A stretch of 64,000 nucleotides of DNA, taken from contig NZ_CP060096.1 in NCBI RefSeq assembly GCF_017357865.1, positions 744,001-808,000 of the forward strand, written 5' to 3'. This document shows positions 1-7,805 of this stretch, in pieces; position 1 is the stretch's first letter; each line of letters starts with the position of its first letter. Under the pieces are notes generated by a model. That model saw nothing but the letters and a program-made list of their open reading frames with translations. It searched no databases and was not told the DNA's origin. A program made the position numbers and the translations under genes. This stretch comes from Aceticella autotrophica. Lineage in GTDB: Bacteria > Bacillota > Thermoanaerobacteria > Thermoanaerobacterales > Thermoanaerobacteraceae.

Positions 1-68
1 GAATTTCTCAAGCACAGGTTTCAAGGCTTGAAAAATCAGCATTAACCCATATGAGAAAATATATATAG
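1..68 (+). CDS. sigG: RNA polymerase sigma-G factor, C-terminal end (partial)
   Basis: Only the last 21 codons are inside the window, reading from base 3 to the TAG at 66-68. They encode a region-4 tail, SQAQVSRLEKSALTHMRKYI, which is the conserved end of the forespore sigma factor SigG: the -35 recognition helix followed by a short basic tail. Sporulation sigma factors share this region. SigG is preferred over SigE, SigF and SigK because of the exact SQAQVSRLEK block and because sigG normally precedes ylmC and nrdR in this group; here those two genes lie just beyond an inserted IS607-type element. The rest of the gene is outside the window. Confidence 0.8.
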   Translation, partial: ISQAQVSRLEKSALTHMRKYI

Positions 69-97
69 CTTACCAGGAATGGTAGGCAATTTTTTTT
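68..97 (+). terminator. Rho-independent terminator of sigG
   Basis: The seven-base arms GCTTACC (68-74) and GGTAGGC (81-87), with one G-T pair, form a stem that begins within the sigG stop codon and is followed by AAT and a run of eight T. Confidence 0.75.
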
Positions 98-165
98 CAT
101 ATATAGTATTAATGATAAATTATACATTAGGAGGTACGCAACAGCTACCTTATTTCAGACAAACC

Positions 166-194
166 TTGACAAAAGATGATAAATATTATACGAT
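166..194 (+). promoter_or_regulatory. Promoter of IS607 tnpA (near-leaderless)
   Basis: A perfect TTGACA (166-171), a 17-base spacer and TACGAT (189-194) form a sigma-A type promoter. The expected transcription start falls at about 200-202, on the tnpA ATG at 201. No Shine-Dalgarno sequence precedes that ATG, so the mRNA may be leaderless. Confidence 0.6.
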
Positions 195-200
195 AATTTT

Positions 201-845
201 ATGGAATTGTTAACTATAAGCAAAGCAGCAAAGAAAATAGGTGTCCATCCCAACAGCCTGCGCAACTGGGAAAAGCAAGGTTTAATCAAGCCTGTCCGTT
301 TGCCAAGTGGTCAGCGCCGATACTCCATAGACGAACTCAATAAGCTATTGCAGTCCGGACAGATAAACACTGGGCAGGAAGACGTTGTTTTATATGCCCG
401 GGTATCCACCAAAAAGCAGGCGGATGCCGGCAATTTAAACAGACAATTGGAAAGACTGAGGCAATATGCTAATGAATCAAATTACCATGTTGTTGCCGAG
501 TTCACCGACATAGCCAGCGGCTTAAATCAGAAGCGCCGTGGATTGACAAATGTATTTAAGCTGGCTGAACGTGGTGAATACAAGAAACTTATAATCGAAT
601 ATCCCGATCGACTGACACGATTTGGGTATTCATACATCGAACGGCATTTGCATTATTGTGGTGTAGAGGTAATCGCCACATCTGAGAAAGAATTAGAAGA
701 CGCACAATCCGAGCTGGTCAGGGACTTATTGGCGATAATCACTTCTTTTTCAGCTAAGCTGTATGGCACCAGAGGAGGTAAAAAGATAAGGCAGGGTTTC
801 CGGGAACTGATAACGGAGGTGAAGTCAGATGAAGAAAAAGAATAA
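201..845 (+). CDS. tnpA: IS607-family transposase TnpA (MerR-type HTH + serine recombinase)
   Basis: A 214-residue serine recombinase that should catalyse excision and insertion of the element. Residues 1-50 are a MerR-like winged helix-turn-helix (AAKKIGVHPNSLRNWEKQG). Residues 60-200 are a resolvase catalytic domain with the nucleophile Ser in YARVSTKKQ and the later arginine-rich DRLTRFGYSYIERH block. The order, DNA-binding domain first and catalytic domain second, is diagnostic of IS607 TnpA and the reverse of ordinary resolvases. Length is normal for the family. The ATG at 201 gives the complete HTH but has no ribosome site. The gene overlaps tnpB by 17 nt, suggesting coupled translation. 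Confidence 0.92.
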   Translation: MELLTISKAAKKIGVHPNSLRNWEKQGLIKPVRLPSGQRRYSIDELNKLLQSGQINTGQEDVVLYARVSTKKQADAGNLNRQLERLRQYANESNYHVVAEFTDIASGLNQKRRGLTNVFKLAERGEYKKLIIEYPDRLTRFGYSYIERHLHYCGVEVIATSEKELEDAQSELVRDLLAIITSFSAKLYGTRGGKKIRQGFRELITEVKSDEEKE

Positions 846-2517
846 CAATTTAAATAATGATATAACTCACACCATCTGCGGTGAATTTTTCCCGGAAATC
901 TACCCTGCCTTACGTTCAAAAAAGTGGAGCCGTGGGATGGAGGACCCGCTAAATACCGAGATGAGATTGTTCTGCTCCTGTACTCGCTGGGCGTTCAACC
1001 GGCTGCAAGAAGATAAATCACGTGAAGAACTAAAAAAAGAAGGTCAGCAGGTATTTGGCTTAAACGTACGATACTGTGATGATGCCATACTGAAAGGTAG
1101 AGCCATAATCGAATCACAAAAAGAGCTTTTAAAAATGGAAATAGAAGAAACAAAAACAAAATTATCCCGTGCAAAGAAGAAACTCAGACAGGCAGAAAAA
1201 ACCTTAGATAAATCTGTTGAAAAGAACGATCCGGAAAAAATCAAAAATCTTAAACGCACTGTACATGGTCGCAAAGCCAGAATGAAAAAACTATCTGACA
1301 AGCTGGATGAGCTAAAGGTTCACCAAGACAATGGCACCATACCTACAGTAGTCTTTGGTGGTCATTCTTTGTGGAAGAAAGTTTGCAAAGGCAGGATTCC
1401 GATAGAAGAATGGCATAAGGCACGTCAAGACAGATTATATTCCCGTGGTGACAAGACCAAAGGCGGTAATCCAAACATAAAGATAAGCGAACATGACAGA
1501 GAATTCTTTTTATCAGTAACCATTTCTCACCTGTCCGAGCAAAAAGGTACGGATAAAAAAGATAGACCAATAATGACCAGAGCACCCCGTGTAGAAGGCA
1601 GGCTGTGGCTGCCGGATAAATACCGTTCAAAGGTATATGAATTACTTTTATCCCGTGCACCTTATACAGTAGAACTTATCAAAGGCAAGGATGACAGGTA
1701 CAGGGCACATATCAGTTTCGACTTAACACCACCTGATTTAATAACTAATCCCGACTATGGATATTTAGGTATGGATACCAACCCTGACGGAGTAGCGCTT
1801 GCAAATGTCGGTTATACCGGTCAGCCGGAACCATGGGCAGAGAATTTTAACGTATCATACCCAAAAGCCCTGCACAAATTTGACGGTGAATTTCAAGTAA
1901 AGATACATCCGAATGGTTTTCTTTACATCAAGATACCCGAACTATCTTACAGTTGTGGATATCGGCGTACTTACTTAATAGGAGTATTAGCCAATATAGT
2001 GGTAGACATCGCTAAAGCATTGGGTAAACCTATAGCCTTAGAAAATCTGGAGTTTGGTAGACCTATGGATACCAAAAAAAAATTCAACCGCATGGCAGCT
2101 AATTTTCCTTTTAAGAAGATGATTGAAGCTGTCATACGCAGGGCTTTCAAGGAAGGCGTAGGCATAAAGCAGGTCTGGTCGGCACACACATCAACCATAG
2201 GTTACTGGAAGTACATGGAGAAATACGGCATAACTATCCATCATGCCGCAGCGCTGGTCATAGCCCGTCGTGCACTGAATTACAAAGAACATATAACAAA
2301 AGAATTAAAACAGAAAGTTCAAGTCTTTAAAGAGAAGCTGAATCAAAAGGCAAATTCCTTACCTGGGGAAGGAAGAGGGATGACCCGAAAGGTGAAGCAG
2401 ATGTTCAAGAAACTGGACGGAAAGATTCTTAATTTTAACGGTTTAACCCGTTTCAAACAGGAATCATTTTATTCCGTCTGGCATGACTTGAAGATTCTTG
2501 CTTTATCAAGTAGGTGA
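829..2517 (+). CDS. tnpB: TnpB-family RNA-guided nuclease homologue (IS607-associated), altered RuvC-III
   Basis: A 562-residue TnpB-related protein, larger than the usual 370-450 residues. The extra length is mostly a lysine/glutamate-rich coiled coil at about residues 90-165. RuvC-I is visible as LGMDTNPDG (D316) and RuvC-II as ALENLEF (E405). The expected third acidic residue is replaced: the motif reads TIHHAAALVIARR (H471-H472) where classical TnpB has D before NAA. No CxxC zinc finger lies between RuvC-II and III. Such sequences are often annotated TnpB-related, and some TnpB clades are known to relocate the catalytic acid. Whether this protein cuts DNA is therefore open. The gene starts within tnpA, preceded by GGAGGTGAAGTCAG. 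Confidence 0.8.
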   Translation: MKKKNNNLNNDITHTICGEFFPEIYPALRSKKWSRGMEDPLNTEMRLFCSCTRWAFNRLQEDKSREELKKEGQQVFGLNVRYCDDAILKGRAIIESQKELLKMEIEETKTKLSRAKKKLRQAEKTLDKSVEKNDPEKIKNLKRTVHGRKARMKKLSDKLDELKVHQDNGTIPTVVFGGHSLWKKVCKGRIPIEEWHKARQDRLYSRGDKTKGGNPNIKISEHDREFFLSVTISHLSEQKGTDKKDRPIMTRAPRVEGRLWLPDKYRSKVYELLLSRAPYTVELIKGKDDRYRAHISFDLTPPDLITNPDYGYLGMDTNPDGVALANVGYTGQPEPWAENFNVSYPKALHKFDGEFQVKIHPNGFLYIKIPELSYSCGYRRTYLIGVLANIVVDIAKALGKPIALENLEFGRPMDTKKKFNRMAANFPFKKMIEAVIRRAFKEGVGIKQVWSAHTSTIGYWKYMEKYGITIHHAAALVIARRALNYKEHITKELKQKVQVFKEKLNQKANSLPGEGRGMTRKVKQMFKKLDGKILNFNGLTRFKQESFYSVWHDLKILALSSR

Positions 2518-2762
2518 CCCCGTTTAGCCGGAGTACGGAAACAACCGGCAAGTCTAATCTAACAGATTGCGGGAGGCAGACTACAGTCTCGCTTAACGGT
2601 CAACGCAGGACGGAAACCTTTGTGGTTTTTCATATGTCCGTGTTTTGCGCCCGTAAAGCGCCGTTCTCCCGTCCGGGTGGGACTCCCGGGACTAAGGTCT
2701 CCCTGTCGCCCCAGAGAAAAAATTTTTCAAGGAGGTGTAAAACCTGGTCATGGGGAGGTCGG
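2515..2762 (+). ncRNA. Candidate omega (guide) RNA at the 3' end of IS607 tnpB
   Basis: The 245 bases after the tnpB stop are strikingly GC-rich for this genome and contain many short complementary arms, for example GCGGGAGGCAGACTACAGTCTCGC and the GTCCG/CGGAC and CCCGG/CCGGG blocks at 2640-2705. The frames here encode no recognisable protein. In TnpB systems the guide RNA is transcribed from the 3' end of tnpB through the right transposon end, with the guide taken from flanking DNA. Position, composition and structure all fit. The predicted guide would begin just past about 2762. Structure was judged by eye only. Confidence 0.55.
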
Positions 2763-2815
2763 GTTTACAAAAGTTAATTATTGTTATGTAAACTTTTTTG
2801 AACCAGGTAATAAGT

Positions 2816-3067
2816 ATGTATAAGACATCTGAATTAAGGGATAAAGAGGTTATAAATATAGATACAGGAGAAAAGTTGGGGAATATGATAGATATTGAAG
2901 TAAATTTTGAAGAAGGTTGTATTGAGGGTTTTGTATTACCCGGTGAAAGAAATGCATTCAGACTTTTTAGTAAAAATACAGAATTATACATTCCATGGTC
3001 AGCAGTTAAGAAAATTGGTTCTGATGTAATATTAATAGAAATAAAAGAGAGAACGATAAAAGTTTGA
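2816..3067 (+). CDS. ylmC: YlmC/YmxH-family sporulation protein (PRC-barrel)
   Basis: An 83-residue PRC-barrel protein of the YlmC/YmxH family found in endospore formers. It begins MYKTSELRDKEVINI and contains the family block GEKLGNMIDIEVNFEEG. The single compact beta-barrel domain resembles the RimM C-terminal domain; the biochemical role is not established. The ATG at 2816 is chosen because AGGTAA sits six bases upstream and because the family starts with M-x-x-S-E-L; an in-frame ATG at 2798 would add six residues. It normally follows sigG and precedes nrdR; the IS607 element now separates it from sigG, so it may depend on a promoter within or beyond the element. Confidence 0.85.
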   Translation: MYKTSELRDKEVINIDTGEKLGNMIDIEVNFEEGCIEGFVLPGERNAFRLFSKNTELYIPWSAVKKIGSDVILIEIKERTIKV

Positions 3068-3126
3068 CTATTTTTATCAAGTTTATTATAATTTTAATTA
3101 AGAATATATATTCCGGGGGTTAAAAT

Positions 3127-3591
3127 ATGAGATGCCCTTATTGTGGCAAATTAGATTCAAAGGTTATTGATTCACGTCCAACCGATGATTATACTTCCAT
3201 AAGGCGCCGCAGAGAATGTATAAACTGCGGCAAAAGGTTTACAACTTATGAAAAAGTTGAACAGGTACCAATACTTGTTATAAAAAAAGACATGAGAAGA
3301 GAGACTTATGACAGGGATAAGATTTTAAAAGGAATGATTAAAGCATGTGAAAAAAGACCGGTACCAATTCAAAAACTTGAAGAAATCACAGAGGAAATAG
3401 ACAGGCAGATATATAATTCTCTTGAAAAAGAAATTACATCTACTAAAATTGGCGAAATGGTAATGGAAAAGTTGAAACAGGTGGATGAAATTGCATATGT
3501 GCGTTTTGCGTCAGTATACAGGCAATTTAGAGATATAAATACTTTTATGGAAGAACTTAAAAAATTAATAAAGAATAATATTGAAAAATGA
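3127..3591 (+). CDS. nrdR: Transcriptional repressor NrdR
   Basis: A 154-residue repressor of ribonucleotide reductase genes. The N-terminal zinc ribbon has CPYCGK at residues 3-6 and CINCGKRF near residues 31-34. An ATP-cone domain follows (about residues 49-139), which senses ATP/dATP; its [16 protein letters not shown] and the ending VASVYRQF-type segment (here [11 protein letters not shown]) are typical. Length matches the family (about 150). The start has GGGGGT upstream. No ribonucleotide reductase gene is in the window, so its targets are elsewhere. It is followed after 40 bp by phoP. Confidence 0.95.
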   Translation: MRCPYCGKLDSKVIDSRPTDDYTSIRRRRECINCGKRFTTYEKVEQVPILVIKKDMRRETYDRDKILKGMIKACEKRPVPIQKLEEITEEIDRQIYNSLEKEITSTKIGEMVMEKLKQVDEIAYVRFASVYRQFRDINTFMEELKKLIKNNIEK

Positions 3592-3631
3592 TATATAAAA
3601 ATTGTACAGGTTATATAACGGAGGTGTTGTA

Positions 3632-4339
3632 ATGCCCCAAACGATTTTGGTAATCGAAGATGAAAGCCATATTCTTGAACTCTTAAAGTATAATCTTGAA
3701 GCGGCAGGCTATAATGTAGAATTAGCTGATAATGGAAAAGAGGGACTTGAAAAGTGTTTTGAATGTTTACCTGACCTTGTGTTATTAGATTTGATGCTTC
3801 CCGATATGGATGGATTTGATATATGTAAGACTATAAAGAGGGATGAACAATGTAAAAATATACCAATTATAATGTTAACAGCAAAAAGTGAAGAATTTGA
3901 TAAAGTATTGGGCTTAGAACTTGGTGCTGAGGACTATATTACAAAGCCTTTTAGTATTAGAGAATTGCTTGCCAGAATAAAAGTGGTTTTAAGAAGATCA
4001 AAAAATGAAAAAGAAGTTGATGAAATTATAAAATTCGGTGATATATCAATAGATACAAATAAACATATGGTTTATAAAAATGGGAAAATTCTTAATTTAA
4101 CATTAAAAGAATTTGAACTTCTAAAGTTATTATCTCAAAACATTGGAAAAGTTTTAACAAGAAATTTTTTGTTGGACAAGGTATGGGGATATGAATATGC
4201 TGGTGAAACAAGAACCGTTGATGTTCATATACGACATTTAAGAAAAAAAATCGAAGATGATGATAAATTACCTGTTTACATTGAAACTGTTAGGGGAATT
4301 GGTTACAAACTCAAAGATAAAGGTGAAAATAATGTTTAA
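3632..4339 (+). CDS. phoP: Phosphate response regulator PhoP (OmpR family)
   Basis: A 235-residue two-component response regulator. The receiver domain (residues 3-120) begins TILVIEDE and has the phosphoacceptor Asp in LVLLDLMLPDMDG, Thr in MLTAKSE and Lys in YITKPF. The C-terminal winged helix (about 130-232) is OmpR type, with LTLKEFELLKLL and TVDVHIRHLRKKI. The ATG at 3632 is preceded by GGAGGTGTTGTA; an upstream in-frame ATG at 3602 lacks a ribosome site. Its stop overlaps phoR. The adjacent pst genes carry two PhoP boxes, so it should activate phosphate uptake genes on phosphate limitation. Confidence 0.92.
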   Translation: MPQTILVIEDESHILELLKYNLEAAGYNVELADNGKEGLEKCFECLPDLVLLDLMLPDMDGFDICKTIKRDEQCKNIPIIMLTAKSEEFDKVLGLELGAEDYITKPFSIRELLARIKVVLRRSKNEKEVDEIIKFGDISIDTNKHMVYKNGKILNLTLKEFELLKLLSQNIGKVLTRNFLLDKVWGYEYAGETRTVDVHIRHLRKKIEDDDKLPVYIETVRGIGYKLKDKGENNV

Positions 4340-5696
4340 AAAACTTTATAACAGATATTTTATTATTAGTTTTATAGGAATAATAATAACCAGTCTATTT
4401 TTTTTAGGATATGTAAGTGATTTAAGATATCTGCTAAGTATATTTTCTGGAATGTTAATAAGCAATATTCTCGGATATAGATTTATTAAAAGCATAGTTA
4501 ATCCTATAAATGAAATAACAGATGTTACGAAAGAAATATCAAAAGGCAATTATAACCAAAAAATCGAAATCAAATCAATTGATGAAATAGGACAGCTTGC
4601 ATCTGCTATTAATGTTATGACAATAAGATTAAGAGAAACAATAGATGAGCTAAATGACAGAAATGCTAAACTTGAAGCTATTCTTAAAAGCATAATAAAC
4701 GGCGTTATTGCTTTTGATAATTATGAAAAAATATTACTTATTAATGATACAGCAAAAAAGATATTGAATATAGAGGATAACGGAATCATTGGCAAACATA
4801 TTCTTGATGTAGTTAGAAACAGCAAACTTCATGACCTAATTGAAAATATAATTATAAACAAAGAATATAGCATAAAAAATCTTGAATTAAATACCTTCAA
4901 TAAATATTTGAAAATTTATACAAGCCCAATTATACATCCCCAAACCCTTAAAAAAATAGGCTTTGTTGTTGTTATAAATGATGTAACAGAGGTTAGAAAA
5001 CTTGAAAGAATCAGGAGCGATTTTGTGGCAAATGTTTCACATGAGCTTAGGACACCTCTTACATCGATTCAAGGTTTTGTGGAAACATTACGAAATGGAG
5101 CGATTGAAGATTCCGAGACTCGTAATAAATTCCTCAACATCATTGAATTTGAAACAGAAAGATTAACAAGGCTTATAAATGATATATTGTCTTTATCAGA
5201 AATTGAAAATGTAAAAGAAGGTTTAATTACAGAAGAGGTAGCAATTGACAAAGAAATTAATGATATATTTTATATTATAGAGAAATCTGCATATAATAAA
5301 AATATAAAGCTTATTAAGGATTTGAACTGTGATAATTTAAAAATCAATTCAAACAGGGATAGATTAAGGCAAATGATAATAAATTTAATTGATAATGGAA
5401 TTAAATATACACCGGAGGGAGGCTTTGTAAAGGTTACAACAAAAAAGTTAAACAATAATATTATAATTACTGTTGAAGACAGTGGTATTGGAATAGCCGC
5501 AGAAAACATACCAAGACTTTTTGAAAGATTTTACAGGGTTGATAAGGGACGCTCGAGAAAACTTGGAGGTACAGGACTGGGTCTTGCAATTGTTAAGCAT
5601 ATTGTAGAATCCATGAAAGGTAATATTGCGGTTGAAAGTGAAGTAGGTAAAGGAACTAAATTTATAATATATTTGCCTCAAAACAAGAAAATATGA
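4332..5696 (+). CDS. phoR: Phosphate sensor histidine kinase PhoR, short-sensor form
   Basis: A 454-residue membrane histidine kinase partner of PhoP. Two membrane helices (about residues 10-27 and 32-52) are separated by only a few residues, so there is essentially no extracellular sensor domain. Then come HAMP (about 50-105), PAS (about 110-215), HisKA with the phosphorylated His237 in SHELRTPL, and HATPase with N, G1 and G2 boxes (NLIDNGIKY, DSGIGIA, GGTGLGLAI). The ATG at 4332 lies eight bases inside phoP and has AAGGTGAA upstream, indicating translational coupling. Lack of an outside domain suggests sensing through PAS or through the Pst-PhoU complex, as in enteric PhoR. Confidence 0.92.
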   Translation: MFKKLYNRYFIISFIGIIITSLFFLGYVSDLRYLLSIFSGMLISNILGYRFIKSIVNPINEITDVTKEISKGNYNQKIEIKSIDEIGQLASAINVMTIRLRETIDELNDRNAKLEAILKSIINGVIAFDNYEKILLINDTAKKILNIEDNGIIGKHILDVVRNSKLHDLIENIIINKEYSIKNLELNTFNKYLKIYTSPIIHPQTLKKIGFVVVINDVTEVRKLERIRSDFVANVSHELRTPLTSIQGFVETLRNGAIEDSETRNKFLNIIEFETERLTRLINDILSLSEIENVKEGLITEEVAIDKEINDIFYIIEKSAYNKNIKLIKDLNCDNLKINSNRDRLRQMIINLIDNGIKYTPEGGFVKVTTKKLNNNIIITVEDSGIGIAAENIPRLFERFYRVDKGRSRKLGGTGLGLAIVKHIVESMKGNIAVESEVGKGTKFIIYLPQNKKI

Positions 5697-5701
5697 CTTA
5701 T

Positions 5702-5760
5702 TTAACACGGATTTAACATAGATTTAATGATTTCTTTACAATATGCTGTTAAAATATACT
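5702..5760 (+). promoter_or_regulatory. PhoP box and promoter of pstS
   Basis: Four hexamers at exact 11-base spacing: TTAACA (5702), TTAACA (5713), TTAATG (5724) and TTTACA (5735). This is the Bacillus-type PhoP binding site, TT(A/T/C)ACA repeats separated by five bases. The likely -10 is TATACT (5755-5760), which places the box at about -27 to -65, as in activated Pho promoters. There is no good separate -35. Confidence 0.85.
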
Positions 5761-5795
5761 TGTACAGTGAAAGAAAAAATTATGGAGGTGCTTTT

Positions 5796-6695
5796 ATGTT
5801 AAAAAGCAGGACAATGAAGTTGTTTTTAGCAATTATGATGCTTGTTAGTGTGTTTGCATTTGCAGCATGCGGTTCAAAGTCATCAAACCAAAGTAATACT
5901 ACTACACCGACTGACAAGAATAACAGTACACAGAATATATCCGGTTCAGCAACAGCAGTTGGTTCAACAGCTTTACAGCCATTAGCGGAACAGGCAGCCA
6001 AATTATTCAAACAAAAATATCCAAATGCTACAATTAATGTTCAAGGCGGTGGAAGTGGAACAGGTTTAACACAGGTTTCACAGGGTGCTGCAGATATAGG
6101 TGATTCAGATATATTTGCTGAAGAAAAAGCAGGTATTGATGCCAAAGCTTTAGTGGATCATAAGGTTGCGGTTGTTGGATTTGCGGTAGTAGTAAATAAA
6201 GATGTTCCAGTTGATAATTTAACACAGGATCAATTAGTAAAAATATTTACTGGTAAAATAACGAATTGGAAAGATGTTGGAGGTCAAGATCAAAAAATAG
6301 TTGTTGTAAATAGACCGGCAAGTTCAGGGACAAGAGCTACATTCAAAAAGGTAGTTTTAAAGGGTCAGGATGAGGTACAGGGTGTTGCACTTACAGAGGA
6401 TTCGTCAGGTACCGTTAAAAAGACAGTTGCAAATACAAAAGGTGCTATAAGTTATTTAGCCTTATCCTATGTTGATGATACTGTCAAAGCATTGAAATAC
6501 GATGGTGTAGAGCCTACAGCAGATAATATTACTTCTGGCAAATATCCGATATGGTCATATGAACATATGTATACAAAAGGTGAACCTACGGGTGTTGTAA
6601 AGGCATTCCTTGACTTCATGATGTCAGATGAAGTACAGAATGGACCTGCCAAGAAGCTTGGTTTTATCAATATTAATGATATGAAGGTTAAATAA
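5796..6695 (+). CDS. pstS: Phosphate ABC transporter, substrate-binding lipoprotein PstS
   Basis: A 299-residue periplasmic-type phosphate-binding protein anchored as a lipoprotein. The signal peptide ends in the lipobox FAAC (Cys at about residue 25). A Ser/Thr-rich linker follows, then the PBP fold with phosphate-contact loops GSTALQPLAEQAA, GGGSGTGLTQVSQG and NRPASSGTRATF. The start at 5796 has GGAGGTGC upstream and gives a proper signal peptide; longer in-frame starts would not. It is separated from pstC by a terminator and a second PhoP box, so it can be made in excess of the permease. Confidence 0.95.
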   Translation: MLKSRTMKLFLAIMMLVSVFAFAACGSKSSNQSNTTTPTDKNNSTQNISGSATAVGSTALQPLAEQAAKLFKQKYPNATINVQGGGSGTGLTQVSQGAADIGDSDIFAEEKAGIDAKALVDHKVAVVGFAVVVNKDVPVDNLTQDQLVKIFTGKITNWKDVGGQDQKIVVVNRPASSGTRATFKKVVLKGQDEVQGVALTEDSSGTVKKTVANTKGAISYLALSYVDDTVKALKYDGVEPTADNITSGKYPIWSYEHMYTKGEPTGVVKAFLDFMMSDEVQNGPAKKLGFININDMKVK

Positions 6696-6714
6696 AAATA
6701 TAAGTTTAAATTTC

Positions 6715-6757
6715 TTATGACAAAAAAGCTGGTAAATTGCCAGCTTTTTTGTCATAA
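6715..6757 (+). terminator. Terminator between pstS and pstC
   Basis: A long near-perfect hairpin, with arms TTATGACAAAAAAGCTGG and CCAGCTTTTTTGTCATAA around a short loop. The T run within the 3' arm acts as the terminator tail; it should work in both directions. Confidence 0.85.
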
Positions 6758-6798
6758 GGGTTAAAATAATTTATGCTTATATAAACTTATATTAAGAT

Positions 6799-6863
6799 TT
6801 AACATAAATTTAACATAAATTTAACATAAATTTAATAAATACTCTTTTTTGAATTGTTATGAT
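6799..6863 (+). promoter_or_regulatory. PhoP box and promoter of pstCAB-phoU
   Basis: TTAACA at 6799, 6810 and 6821 and TTAATA at 6832 are spaced exactly 11 bases apart with identical TAAAT spacers. A -10 candidate TATGAT lies at 6858-6863. This second PhoP box gives the permease genes their own phosphate-controlled promoter. Confidence 0.85.
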
Positions 6864-6902
6864 AATAAAAGTGTGAGAAATTAAATATTTGGAGGATATG
6901 AT

Positions 6903-7805
6903 ATGTTTCAAGGTAGTGATAAAAATCGTAAGATTATTGATAAAGCTGGGAAGGTTTATGCATTTATCTGTGGAGCTTTGCTGATAATTATTACTGTTAC
7001 AATTTTTTACTTTATTTCCGTAAAGGGCTTATCTACGTTTTTAATAGATAAGAAATCTATAAAGGAATTTTTGTTTACTACATTATGGAAACCAGATAGA
7101 GAAAATAGCCTTGGAGGTCCGGCAATTGGCTCTTTGCAATTCATACTTGGTTCAGTTTTTGTTTCGGTATTTGCTATTATTATAAGTGCACCAATCGGTA
7201 TATCTTCTGCAATTTTCATGGTTGAAATTGCCCAAAAAATAGGTAGAAAATTATTACAGCCTGCTATAGAGATATTTGTTGGTATACCATCAGTTGTATA
7301 TGGCTGGATAGGTTTAACTGTACTTGTTCCATTTATAAGTAAACATTTTGGAGGGTTAGGATTTAGCCTTCTTGCAGGTATTCTTGTACTTACAATTATG
7401 ATACTTCCAACGATAACAAGCGTTAGTGCAGATACAATCAAAGCATTGCCATGGGAAATCAGAGAAGCATCATATGCATTAGGTGCAACGAGATGGCAAA
7501 CGATTCGTAGAGTTATTTTACCCGCTGCTACACCTGGTATTTTAACAGCGATTGTATTGGGGCTTGCAAGGGCATTTGGTGAAGCCTTAGCAGTACAGAT
7601 GGTTATTGGTAATAGACCTGTATTGCCATTGTCATTCTTACAGCCGATGAGTACAATAACGTCTGTTATTACTATGGATATGGCAAATACGGTTGCGGGT
7701 TCGGTATGGAATGATGCATTATGGTCCTTAGCTTTGCTGCTTCTATTGATATCCTTAGGTTTTATTATAATATTAAAGCTTGTAGGTAGGAGGAGAATAT
7801 ATTGA
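6903..7805 (+). CDS. pstC: Phosphate ABC transporter permease PstC
   Basis: A 300-residue inner-membrane permease subunit. About six membrane helices are visible. The cytoplasmic EAA loop reads EIREASYALGATRWQTIRRVILP, the docking site for PstB. The loop FVGIPSVVYGWIGL is typical of PstC. The ATG at 6903 has TTGGAGGATATG upstream. The stop TGA overlaps the TTG start of pstA, so the two permease subunits are probably translated in a coupled way at equal dose. Confidence 0.95.
   Translation: MFQGSDKNRKIIDKAGKVYAFICGALLIIITVTIFYFISVKGLSTFLIDKKSIKEFLFTTLWKPDRENSLGGPAIGSLQFILGSVFVSVFAIIISAPIGISSAIFMVEIAQKIGRKLLQPAIEIFVGIPSVVYGWIGLTVLVPFISKHFGGLGFSLLAGILVLTIMILPTITSVSADTIKALPWEIREASYALGATRWQTIRRVILPAATPGILTAIVLGLARAFGEALAVQMVIGNRPVLPLSFLQPMSTITSVITMDMANTVAGSVWNDALWSLALLLLLISLGFIIILKLVGRRRIY

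Larger units (their letters stand above)
99..2762 (+). mobile_element. IS607-family element (tnpA serine recombinase + tnpB + guide-RNA region)
   Basis: An IS607-type transposon lies between sigG and ylmC, two genes that are normally adjacent in related spore formers. It contains a MerR/resolvase fusion recombinase overlapping a TnpB gene by 17 nt, followed by about 245 bases of GC-rich structured DNA unlike its neighbours. The exact ends are not resolved, because IS607 elements have no inverted repeats or long target duplication. The motif GGAGGT recurs near the left end (130-135) and at the right end (2731-2736 and 2755-2760), each time near an ACCT, and may mark recombinase binding sites. 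Boundaries are approximate to tens of bases. Confidence 0.7.

Noticed and set aside
829-2517. Type V CRISPR effector (Cas12)
   Set aside because: No repeats or cas1/cas2; overlap with an IS607 recombinase marks it as TnpB.
2514-2777. Open frames after tnpB as genes
   Set aside because: GC-rich, repetitive in structure, no family resemblance and no ribosome site; better explained as guide RNA and transposon end.
6034-6225. Antisense frame inside pstS
   Set aside because: Low-complexity Leu/Gln/His product, a shadow of the coding strand.
6799-6840. Tandem repeat or short CRISPR-like array before pstC
   Set aside because: Hexamers at 11-base spacing with a -10 nearby are a PhoP operator.
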